A DNA stretch of 64,000 nt from positions 1,302,001-1,366,000 of the forward strand of contig CAVNZM010000006.1 in assembly GCA_963693365.1 (NCBI GenBank), read 5' to 3'. The notes below the pieces were generated by a model. The model saw only the letters and a list, made by a program, of their open reading frames with translations, did not search any database and had not been told where the DNA came from. This DNA is from Amoebidium appalachense. Its lineage: Eukaryota; Ichthyosporea. The position numbers and the translations under genes are program-made. Shown one piece after another: positions 1-9,508 of the stretch; the stretch's first letter is position 1, and every line of letters starts with the position of its first letter.

Positions 1-212
1 AACCGGGAATATTAATTAATGAGCACAATTAGCACGTTGCTAGTGAAGCTCGTCATTGGTACAGTTTTGGCTCAAACATATAACTACCATATATGAATAT
101 GACCGTAAACAAAAGCTCTATGCACTCGAGTGAGTGTTGAAACAGTTATTCAATTGCTCAGAAACTTTCTCTAACAGACATTGCTAGCCGGGAGTACCAG
201 TGTACTCCAACA
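1..212 (-). repeat. Partial 3' LTR of the Copia element
   Basis: Read on the minus strand, a sequence starting TGTTGGAGTACAC begins at 212, directly after a purine-rich tract. This is the usual layout of a Copia 3' LTR behind its polypurine tract. The LTR runs off the window start, so its far end and the target-site duplication cannot be seen. Only its first bases resemble the LTRs of the array at 1976-3924, so the two look like different LTR families with the same termini. Confidence 0.6.
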
Positions 213-398
213 CCCCTACTCAATTGGATAATTGTGGTATGAATTAATGCAACTGAGCTCGAGTGCTTCAGGTGCACAAAATACAGACAATAAAGATTCC
301 CCTACTCAATTTTAGTATGGTACACGTAGTTGCACAGTCGGATGCAACTCTCTCCCCCCCCCTGAAGTATGAGGGCGCAGTTGGTTGATGACGGGTGC
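213..398 (-). other. Copia 3' untranslated stretch with polypurine tract
   Basis: This lies between the pol stop codon and the 3' LTR. On the minus strand the tract TTGAGTAGGGG sits immediately before the LTR start (213-223). A second copy of the same tract lies at about 300-310. The polypurine tract primes plus-strand DNA synthesis during retrotransposition. The second copy may be a duplicate or an upstream priming site; this is inference. Confidence 0.5.
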
Positions 399-1975
399 TC
401 AGCACATGTTGAGCATCCCCACGGCCTTGGTGAAGAAAGAGGCAGACAGGGCCTTGGTGAACATGTCGGCCTTGTTGTCAGCAGAAGCCACCGGGACCAC
501 AGTGATGTTGCCCAGCAGGTGATGTTCCTTGACGGAGCAGTAGCGGACGTCGATGTGCTTGGTCTTGGGCTTAACCCCCAGGGTGTCCAGCAGGGCCCGG
601 GCAGACTCATTGTCCCCATGGATGGGCACCGGGGTGGGCTCATTGATAGGATTAAGGCCCAGGTCGTCCATCACATAGTTGAGCCATAGGGCCTCGTTCG
701 TAGCAGCAGACATGGCCACAAATTCAGCCTCAGTGGAGCTGTGGGTGGTGATGGACTGGAGCCGAGACACCCAGGACACAGGGGAGGAGTTTATGAAGAA
801 GACATAGCCCGTGGTGGAGCGCCGGGTGTCGCGGTCCTCGGCGTAGTCGGAGTCGGAGTAGCCAACAAGGTTGGGGGGGCCGGGACGGTAGACAATACCC
901 AGGTCGATGGTGGCCAGCAGGTAGCTTACAACTCTGGTAGCCATAGTCCAGTGGGTGACGGTGGGCGCATGAATGTGTCGAGTAAGGACTCCCAGAGCCT
1001 GGGAAATGTCGGGGCGGGTGGTACGCGCAATCCACAGCAGGGCACCGACCAGGCTGGCATAGTCCTCCTTCTTGCTGTAGGCTGGGGTCTTGTTGCTTTC
1101 ACTGGCCTGGCCCGGGACGATGGGGGTCTTGGTGCCGGACATGTGGGTGAGACGAAAACGGGCAGCCAAGTCGATGATGTGTTGACGATGGCCCAGACGC
1201 AGAGACCCGTCCTCCAGCCAGGTAAGAGTGTGCCCGATGAGCAGGGTAGGACGACCCAGGTCCTTGGCAGAGAAACGAGCATCCAGCTTGGTGAAAAAAT
1301 CGTCGATGAGCGCATCAGTGGCGGCCGTCACGGTGAAGTCATCCACGTAGGCAGCAAGGGCAATAAATGTTGGGGTCCCGGCATTCTTGATGAACAGGCA
1401 CGGGTCAGCAGCACTCACAATGAAGCCTTGGTCGAGGAGATGGTCACGGAGGGCCTCATACCACTGGCGCGGTGCCTGTTTTAGGCCGTAGAGCGCCTTG
1501 TGGAGCAAGCCGACAGCATGGGGGGCCGAGGGGTTGACGAAGCCAGGGGGCTGCTCAATGTAGATGGTCTCGTTGACGGTGCCGTTGAGGAATGCTGTGT
1601 TGACGTCGATGTGGCGCAGAGGCAGACCTTGGGCCACGGAGGTAGCCAAAACCAGCCGGATGGTAGCCAGCGCAGCCACAGGTGACTCGGTGACGAAATA
1701 GTCCTGGCCAGGCTGCTGGTAGTTGCCCCGGGCCACAAGCCGGGCCTTGAAAGCAGTGACGTTGCCGACGTTGTCCTGCTTGACCGTAAAGACCCAGCCG
1801 ACCGGAATGACAGTGGAGCCATCCTCTGGACGGGGCACAAGGGTGAAGGTGCCGTTGTCTTCCAGGGCCTTGAGCTCACGGTGTGCAGCCTCCTCCCATT
1901 TCAGACGCTGGGGACTCTTGAGTGCAGCCCGGACAGTCTTGGGGACAACAATGGTGGAAGCCTTGATGGGTGTTG
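399..1975 (-). CDS. Copia-type retrotransposon pol fragment: reverse transcriptase and RNase H
   Basis: This is the C-terminal half of a Ty1/copia polyprotein. The frame is open from about 1975 to the stop at 399; the first methionine (1838) is internal and not a real start. Visible RT signatures are HIDVNTAFLNG, ALYGLKQAPRQWY and the catalytic YVDD (as AAYVDDFTV). RNase H signatures are GYSDSDYAED, SSTEAEFVAMS and TKHIDVRY, ending in DMFTKAL. Gag, protease and integrase are absent: at about 1976 the frame runs straight into an LTR, so the element is a deletion derivative unable to move alone. Third positions are GC-rich, unlike the AT-rich LINE next to it. The RT-RH part itself has no stop or frameshift, which suggests a fairly young copy. 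Confidence 0.9.
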
Positions 1976-2404
1976 ATGGAAGTAGAGTCCGCTGTGACTA
2001 GGGTCGTCGTGGCGCGCTTGGGCGCTGACCCGTTTCTTTACTGTTTTCAGTGTGTTAACTCCATGACTGAACTCCATGGCTGAACTCCATGACTGAACTC
2101 CATGACTGAACTCCATGTCTGAACTCCATGTCTGCACCTGGCAGAGACGTGGCTTATATACCCGTGGGGCAGCAGTCTGGAATGTAATCCGGATGCCAGG
2201 TGCTAATCGGATTGGTTACTTTCATTTAGAGATCTCTGGGACCAGTGAACCAATCGTTTGCAGTCAAAACACAATTGGCAACATTCCTCAACTATGCAGA
2301 TGTGCATGTGGTGATCGAGTGTCAGCGTGTGTCTGTGTACACGGAACCAATTGTAAAGCTAACATACACATATTGTGGAGTGAGCGTAAGTCTGCACTCC
2401 AACA
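1976..2404 (-). repeat. LTR 1 of the array, fused to Copia pol
   Basis: On the minus strand it starts TGTTGGAGTGC at 2404. Its far end lacks the AACA terminus and the primer-binding site and passes directly into the Copia RT frame. This marks the breakpoint of a large internal deletion or recombination. It carries a TATA-like CTTATATA box (plus 2152-2159) and a 13-bp minisatellite. Confidence 0.65.
2055..2132. repeat. 13-bp minisatellite inside the LTRs (unit tgaactccatgac)
   Basis: Six units here, ten at 2791-2920 and six at 3575-3652, always at the same place in the LTR. Copy number differs between LTRs that are otherwise almost the same, so the tract changes faster than the rest. It lies upstream of the TATA-like box on the plus strand, but no function can be assigned. 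Confidence 0.9.
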
Positions 2405-2696
2405 CCCCTACCCAATTGGAGAAGTGTACACACCACTGTAGAGAAGAGAGAGTGAGTGTGGCTGCTTGCAGGGTAGACCGGGGTGTGCATTCCACTGTGG
2501 TGCGTGCCCCGCCAATGAAGTGGAATACTTGACGTTGATGTCGCAGGCTGCTGCGGATGGAGTTTGTGGAAGCGAAAGTCTCTACTTCACGGAAATACGC
2601 TCGCGGGTGTAGGGTACAGCCTAGAAGTCGGTTTCTGGGCTCCTCCGTTCAAGGCGTCGTAGGGGACGTGAAGTTAGAGGCCGCGGTGTCGTGTCT

Positions 2697-2709
2697 GGGC
2701 CCATAACCC
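2697..2709 (-). other. Primer-binding site, half-tRNA(iMet) type
   Basis: Minus-strand GGGTTATGGGCCC directly follows the LTR end TTCCAACA. It is almost the complement of the initiator-tRNA anticodon arm (GGGCTCATAACCC), the internal half-tRNA priming site known from Drosophila copia and relatives. An identical site lies at 3482-3494. The match to this organism's own tRNA is inferred. Confidence 0.55.
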
Positions 2710-3192
2710 TGTTGGAAGTAGAGTCCGCTGTGACTAGGGTCGTCGTGGCGCGCTTGGGCGCTGACCCGTTTTTTTACTGCTTTCAGTGTGTTAACTCCAT
2801 GACTGAACTCCATGACTGAACTCCATGACTGAACTCCATGACTGAACTCCATGACTGAACTCCATGACTGAACTCCATGACTAAACTCCATGACTGAACT
2901 CCATGACTTAACTCCATGTCTGCACCTGGCAGAGCCGTGGCTTATATACCCGTGGGGCAGCAGTCTGGAATGTAATCCGGATGCCAGGCGCTAATCGGAT
3001 TGGTTACTTTCATTTAGAGATCTCTGGGACCAGTGAACCAATCGTTTGCAGTCAAAACACAATTGGCAACATTCCTCAACTATGCAGATGTGCATGTGGT
3101 GATCGAGTGTCAGCGTGTGTCTGTGTACACGGAACCAATTGTAAAGCTAACATACACATATAGTGGAGTGAGCGTAAGTCTGCACTCCAACA
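2710..3192 (-). repeat. LTR 2 of the array (complete)
   Basis: About 483 bp, bounded by TGTTGG...CCAACA on the minus strand, with primer-binding site and polypurine tract in the expected flanking positions. It is longer than its siblings because its minisatellite has ten 13-bp units instead of six. Confidence 0.75.
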
Positions 3193-3494
3193 CCCCTACC
3201 CAATTGGAGAAGTGTACACACCACTAGAGAAGAGAGAGTGAGTGTGGCTACTTGCAGGGTAGACCGGGGTGTGCATTCCACTGTGGTGCTTGCCCCGCCA
3301 ATGAAGTGGAATACTTGACGTTGATGTCGCAGGCTGCTGCGGATGGAGTTTGTGGAAGCGAAAGTCTCTACTTCACGGAAATACGCTCGCGGGTGTAGGG
3401 TACAGCCTAGAAGTCGGGTTCTGGCTCCTCCGTTCAAGGCGTCGTAGGGGACGTGAAGTTAGAGGCCGCGGTGTCGTGTCTGGGCCCATAACCC

Positions 3495-3924
3495 TGTTGG
3501 AAGTAGAGTCCGCTGTGACTAGGGTCGTCGTGGCGCGCTTGGGCGCTGACCCGTTTTTTACTGCTTTCAGTGTGTTAACTCCATGACTGAACTCCATGAC
3601 TGAACTCCATGACTGAACTCCATGTCTGAACTCCATGTCTGAACTCCATGTCTGCACCTGGCAGAGACGTGGCTTATATACCCGTGGGGCAGCAGTCTGG
3701 AATGTAATCCGGATGCCAGGTGCTAATCGGATTGGTTACTTTCATTTAGAGATCTCTGGGACCAGTGAACCAATCGTTTGCAGTCAAAACACAATTGGCA
3801 ACATTCCTCAACTATGCAGATGTGCATGTGGTGATCGAGTGTCAGCGTGTGTCTGTGTACACGGAACCAATTGTAAAGCTAACATACACATATTGTGGAG
3901 TGAGCGTAAGTCTGCACTCCAACA
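3495..3924 (-). repeat. LTR 3 of the array, abutting the LINE
   Basis: About 430 bp. Its outer edge (TGTTGGAGTGC on the minus strand at 3924) meets LINE sequence with no polypurine tract and no recognisable target duplication. A plus-strand frame starting inside this LTR (3765) reads through into the LINE reverse transcriptase; that fusion is an accident of position. Confidence 0.75.
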
Positions 3925-3930
3925 CTGTGA

Positions 3931-5945
3931 TATCTAGTTATAGCTCTAGTAAGTCTTGTGGACCTGATGGACTCCCTGCTGGGTTTCTTAAAATCCTTGT
4001 TCCCTCCTACCCACAAAAGGAAAGTGATCGTGCTATTAAACCTGATCTTACTATCATGTTAAGCTCTCTCTTTTCTTGGTGTGTTAAATGTGGACATGTC
4101 CCGTCATCTTGGTTAGATACCTTAGTGATCCCCATAGTTAAGAAGGACTCTGAGGGCCCCATATCATCCTTTCGCCCCATTACACTAACCCAGGTTGTTC
4201 GTAGATTCTTTGAAGCTTGCTTACTTAGGTTATTTGCACATCACCCTAGGTTTCAATCTATTCTTCACATACACCCATGCCAATCCGCTTTTCGTAAAAA
4301 CAATTCATGTTATGTTCAAATAATGGCACTGCACGATTCTATGCAAGTTGGTGCACAATATGTTGGCTTTATTGATTGGAAAACTGCTTACGATTCTGTC
4401 TCCCCTGGTCTCCTATGGGAAAAGCTTGCTGCACGGGGTGTACCACACTGCATTGGTGTTCTGTTAGAAGCACTCTTTTCTCAAACCTATGGTAGAGCTG
4501 TGGTTAATGGGCATCTTTCACATGGTTTTGCTCGTACTAGAGGTCTCTTGCAGGGTTCATTGCTTAGCCCCTTTTTGTTTAACCTATTTGTAGATGATTT
4601 GGCTGTCAAGATTTACGCCGAAAACGATGACCCTATTAATAACTTTCCGCCTGCACTTCTCTATGCTGATGATCTGTCCCTCCTTGCCCGTACCCCTAGA
4701 CGCCTGCAAAGATTGTTCGATGTAGTGTCAGAGTGGTGCAAGGCAAACCTTATGATCCTTAACATAGACAAATGTGGTGTTCTTGTACCTGATATAGCTA
4801 ACAATTTACACACATTTACATTATCATCTAAACCTGTACCTATAGTTCCAGAATACAAATATCTTGGTGTTCCGGTTGATTCTGTTGGTGTTATGTTTCC
4901 CCATATGGTCGAAAAGAGGGTAGAGTTGGCTCGTAAGCGGTTAGCTTTCTTCTCGGCTAATATTTTTAAAGACACACCCCTCCATCCTTCTATTAGACTT
5001 ACATTTATTCGCACTTTTGTCTTCCCGGCATGTGAATATGGTTTACCCCTTCTCGCCGCTTGGATCAAGAAAGAGAGAACTAGAGCGCTTAAACCCTTGG
5101 CAAATTTCCTTGAAGCAGAAGTTGCCTCCTTTCTATCTAACAACTGTTGTAAACCTGGGCCTGTAACGCTCTCGATATATGGTCTGGTCCCAATAGCTGC
5201 TAGAGTATCCTATCTCGCGCTGAAATTCAATAAGCACATAAGCCGCTTAAAGAAGTATTTGCCCTCCCACCCTCTCTTCTCTATCCGACCTGTCCCCTCC
5301 TCACCTCTCCCCTCTTTCCTCCCCTCTCTCTCCCCTTCTCCCCTGGGCACAAATACAAATAAACCCCGCAATAGTGTGTGTGTGACTTTGGACTGCCACT
5401 TACTTATTAAACATGTACACAATCACAAGATAATCACGCAATATAACAAATGGAAAAAGATACCACACGACACCAGACCCGATGAAAGCATACACCTTGA
5501 AAAACTAAGCCTTATGTCTCGTTTTATATATACTGACCGCCTCAACCATATTGCCAAATATGGCACTCGCAAGTGTATAACACCTAAATACATATTACCT
5601 TCCTGTAGAACTGGTCTTTCTCTAGCTGATGGTATTATTGATCAATTACCACGCTTTTACTGTACACGTGCTATACAGTGGAGATCTAATAAGTATAAGG
5701 TGGCATCATTTGCATGCCCAAACAACACACACACACACCAGTTTAACCGGTCATGTATCGCCAAATGTAGTTTGATAGACCACATAATACCGCAACACAC
5801 ACACGTCACATTCACAACAGACACCCAGAAAGATAGCCTACCTGTAAATTACAACATCCTTGATTTTATACTAAACACGCGTAACTACGACCTGTTTATT
5901 AGATGTATTGATTGGCTTGAGAAACACATCACTACAAAATTATAG
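3931..5945 (+). CDS. LINE reverse transcriptase (ORF2-like, N-terminally truncated)
   Basis: This encodes the RNA-dependent DNA polymerase of a non-LTR element. Visible motifs in order are KSCGPDGLPAGFLK (motif 0/1), SFRPITL, QSAFRKNNS, FIDWKTAYDSV (motif A, catalytic Asp), GLLQGSLLSPFLFNLFVDDL (motif B), LLYADDLSLLA (motif C, catalytic YADD) and EYKYLGVPV (thumb region). The C-terminal part, about 350 residues, has no domain I recognise. The apurinic endonuclease domain that normally precedes the RT is missing, so the copy cannot move by itself even though the remaining frame is unbroken. There is no native start codon; the open frame extends upstream into the neighbouring LTR. Confidence 0.92.
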
Positions 5946-5965
5946 CGCACGCGCACACACACACA

Positions 5966-6020
<55 letters not shown>

Positions 6021-6273
6021 CCAGCTGATACCGAGTGTCCCGAGGGGAGCCCCTTAAAAAAAAAAAAAAAAAAAAAACGGGGAACCCCAACTAATTGATT
6101 TCTCCTTGTAGTCTTTATGGTGTCTCGTAGAGAAAGTAAACCCTGATATATAGTCACCACCCGACATCTATGTACGTGATCATGATATACCGCTGAGGGG
6201 ATATTCCGAGCAAACCCCCCCCCCCCATACCTGAGACTGGTTCTCTTTGCCTCGAGTAAACAGCGTAAACCCC
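5946..6273 (+). other. LINE 3' UTR with CA repeat, hairpin and internal A-tract
   Basis: Directly after the stop codon comes a (CA)n tract, then a short hairpin (about 6042-6055), a run of about 20 A and roughly 195 bp of conserved sequence. The same order recurs in copy 2 (46284-46634), so the CA tract and internal A-tract belong to the element. The element does not end in poly(A). Confidence 0.8.
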
Positions 6274-7077
6274 AGGCTATATACGCCCCAGCTAATTACA
6301 AAGGCCCCAGCGACACTTACAAAGATATGGAAGTGATTATCAATACTGCATCGCTCATGCCTGAAACGAAAAATCCTGCGAAAATGCACGCGGTTGGTGA
6401 CCACAAGCACGATGTCTGGAAGGTTCGACGCGGCAACTGGAATACACTCGAATCGTTATAAACGAGCACACACTACTACTGAGTCTGTTTAGTTACAGGT
6501 TCTTCGATTGGCTACGAAGAACGATAAGGTTTGGGGCCTGAAGGACGGCCATACAGTAACAGTGTATCTTCTGTCTGTTTAATTGAGGCCAAAGTGGTTA
6601 GAAGTGATGTTTTGAAAGGTATGGGGGAGGTAGGAAGGGTGGGCGGGATTGGAATATGTAGGTGGGGAGGGGGGGGGGAGGGGGGGGGGGGGGGGGGTCC
6701 GTGCGAGTGTTCAACTAATCATATGAGCACCCAAACTGATATACTATGATGAATTAAACGCCTTTGTAGAGACCATTGTAAGTTCCAAGTCTCGCCTGTA
6801 AGATAGATTGTAGCTGTTTATCGTAGGTTGAGTTGCGCTTGTACTTTAAGACAAGTATATATGAGGTGCCTTGCGTTACGCAAGGGTACATTTTGTATAA
6901 TGTGTAATACATAACAGGTACCTAGTTGATGCGTGTGACCACACGAGAAACTGTACTATTTAGTGTGATAAATTGTTCTTGAAATTCAATATGAATGTGA
7001 CTTGATCAATGAGTCCCCATTGCGAAGTTGCGCTATCATATCCCTATCAAACACGTCAGTATGTATAAATCCTCTCC

Positions 7078-7108
<31 letters not shown>

Positions 7109-8233
7109 ACACACACGCACACACACGCACACACACACACACACACATCATCACCACCACCACCACCACCCAAAAAGAAAAACAGCAATTAAATCACCGG
7201 TACACCCCTTGCAGCCCCCTATGGCGCCAAACCATGTATGCAGGAGAGGGTTGTCGGTAGAGGGGGTATGGGGAAGGGAGAAAGGGGAGGGGCCCCGGGG
7301 GAAAGGAGGGAGGGGGGGGGGGAGGGGGGGGGGGGGGGGGGGATGGGGATGGATATTGAGGGGAGAAAACGAAGGAAGTTTCAATTTTGATAAAAGAACA
7401 CGATTCGGGGGAAGAAATTTCGAAGGAAGGAAAGAAAAAAACAATTGCAACCTGAAGAAAAAAGGAGCCTTGAATTCCTGCATGATAAGCACTGAAAAAA
7501 AAAAAGCTTCTGAAGGAAGAAATTTAAAAAGGGAAAAAGCCACCGAGAGAAAGCGGAAAAACAGAAGAACACCCAGAAGGAACTTGCATGCCTATGCCAT
7601 GGAATGTAAAACGTGCGTGTAAGGCGGGCCACGTGCTAGCACAATGTAGTGATTGGATTAGAAACTTTCGAGTTTTCCCTTTTCCCTTCCATGCATGCGG
7701 GACCTCCTGCCAACCTTGCCCAACCGGCGGGCTCATGCAAGTCAAACAAAGTGGGGAAGAATGCAGGTGTTAAGTATTAGGATTCAAGCACTTGCAAGGC
7801 ACATTGTGAGGAATATCTAGAAAGCAGAGAATCCAATGGCGGGGGAGAGTTGGATGTCATTGATGTTGTATAAGTTTTATTTCATGTTGATACTATTTCA
7901 GGTGCCGGCACCCGGGCCACATGTGGGAGCTACATATCTACCAATTTTCAGTCCCATATATCGGTCACAGCCTTGAATCTCGTGGCTGTGTAATATAGTG
8001 GCTGGTACTTGTGGCAACTTGAAACACAAAACGACCTACTATGGAAATACGCGCCCCAGTTTAGCAGTCACATACATAGTACAATCCGGCAATATATTGG
8101 GTTCTGGCATTGTTTGCCAGTGAACCACACACAATAGCTACAGTAACTCCCAGTCTGTAAGTCTATGATACAAGGAAAAAATCGCACGGGGCTGGCTGGT
8201 GGTGCGCTGTTAAAACCACCGTTGAAGTTGGGC
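6274..8233. other. Intergenic spacer, no gene recognised
   Basis: It contains G-rich runs (6660-6700, 7310-7345), a (CA)n block at 7095-7146 and purine-rich DNA. The open frame at 7002-7622 is made of repeat-encoded His/Thr/Pro and Lys/Arg/Gly runs and is not credible. The lower part includes the 3' UTR of the oxidase gene that ends at 8234. Confidence 0.6.
7877..7882 (-). promoter_or_regulatory. Possible polyadenylation signal of the multicopper oxidase gene
   Basis: Minus-strand AATAAA lies about 350 bases past the stop codon of the oxidase. It is the first canonical hexamer I noticed downstream; use of the site is not shown. Confidence 0.3.
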
Positions 8234-9045
8234 TCAGGGCAGGGGCACAATGGAGTAGGGGTGCATCATCTGTAAGGAGGTCATGTCAGTTGCAGAAACT
8301 ATGTAAACACTCTGTAAAATGAAAGGGGGATCCCGGGACCGTAACTGTTGATTATGAGGCATGAAGAGGATTGAAGAGTGGAGTGTTAATGTGTATGTGT
8401 GTGTGTGGAAGGGAGGGGGGGAGGGGGGGGGGGAGGTAAAACGGGTGGTGAGAAGGCAGGGGGGAGGGGGGGAGGGGGTGGATAAGGGGGGGGGGGGGGG
8501 GGGGGAGGGGGGGGGAGGGGAGGTAGGTTTATTGGGGGGGGGGGGGGGGGGGGGTGAAGGGGGTGTGAAATAGAAATGAGAAGGCAGAAAGGAGGGGGGG
8601 GGAGGGGGGGCCGGGATAGTTTAAAAGGGAAAGTGGGGAGAGGGGGAGTGGGATAGGTTGAAAGGGAAGGGGGGGGGGGGGGGGGGGGGGAGGTGAAACG
8701 GGAGGTGAGAAGGCAGGAAGGGGGGGGGGGGGGGGGGGGGGGGCGGGGTGGATAAAGGGGGGGCCGGGGGGGGGGGGGGGGGAGGGGGAGGGGGGTGGTT
8801 AGGTAGAAAGGGGGGGGAGGGGGGGGGGGGGGGGGGGGAGCAACCTCGTGGTCCTCATGCTCCAGAATGTGGCAGTGCCACTGGTAGGTGCCCAGTTTGT
8901 CGAAGTATGCAATCAGCTGCACAGTGAACCCCGTAGGCACCTGTGGACAAATCAAAAAAGCCGTTAGGTAAGCAGACCAATCAAACACAGCCGTTAGGTA
9001 AGCAGACCAATCAAACACAGCCGTTAGGTAACTACAACCAATCGC

Positions 9046-9081
<36 letters not shown>

Positions 9082-9477
9082 CTTTCTTTACCAATTAATT
9101 CCAATAACACTCAAATCTTCAATACACCCCCCCCCCCCCCCCCTCCCCCCCCCCCCCCCCGCTCCCTCCCATCTCGGAGTCCCCCACAACCTTCTCCATC
9201 CCCTCGACCTCCGCCTCTATCCCTCCCCCCTCCCTCCCCCTCCGGTCTCCCCTCTCCCTTTTACACCTACCGGCACTGTGTCCTTGAGGCCGCGCAGTTC
9301 ACGGGGGATTTCGATTGGGCCGTCGGGACCAATCATCTGCACGATACGGAACTGCACCAGGTGGAGGTGGATGGGGTGGGTGTCGGGCGTCTGGTTGACA
9401 AGCTCCCATAACTCGACTTGCTGCTTGCCCACAAGTTTTGTAGTGTGTGTGTGTGTGTGTGTGTACATGTGGTGGAG

Positions 9478-9508
<31 letters not shown>

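Larger units (their letters stand above)
1976..3924 (-). mobile_element. TRIM-like miniature Copia-type element in a tandem LTR-int-LTR-int-LTR array
   Basis: Three LTRs (1976-2404, 2710-3192, 3495-3924) are separated by two near-identical internal segments of about 300 bp (2405-2709, 3193-3494). On the minus strand each LTR begins TGTTGGAGTGCAGAC; LTR2 and LTR3 end TTCCAACA. Each internal segment starts with a primer-binding site and ends with the polypurine tract TTGGGTAGGGG. Neither carries a protein resembling gag or pol. This is the layout of terminal-repeat retrotransposons in miniature, which often form such shared-LTR tandem arrays by recombination. One side is fused to the Copia pol fragment at about 1976; the other abuts the LINE at 3925. 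Mobility would need enzymes supplied by a full Copia element. Confidence 0.75.
3925..6273 (+). mobile_element. 5'-truncated non-LTR retrotransposon (LINE), copy 1
   Basis: The element starts abruptly at reverse-transcriptase motif 0, as expected for 5'-truncated target-primed insertions. It runs through the RT, a long C-terminal region and a 3' UTR with (CA)n, a small hairpin, an A-tract and about 195 bp of unique sequence ending in GTAAACCCC. Comparison with the second copy at 45058-46634 fixes the 3' end at about 6273, because homology stops there in both. No target-site duplication is evident. The codons are AT-rich, unlike the host genes. Confidence 0.9.

Noticed and set aside
1976-3924. 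Tandem 5' promoter monomers of the LINE (as in mouse L1)
   Set aside because: The repeats have LTR termini, a primer-binding site and a polypurine tract on the opposite strand, which fits an LTR element array better.
3765-3930. N-terminal extension of the LINE protein starting at 3765
   Set aside because: It lies wholly inside an LTR and is repeated in the other LTRs (2245, 3033); it is an accidental read-through.
7002-7622. 206-codon plus-strand open frame
   Set aside because: It is built from CA, C and purine repeats with no family resemblance.
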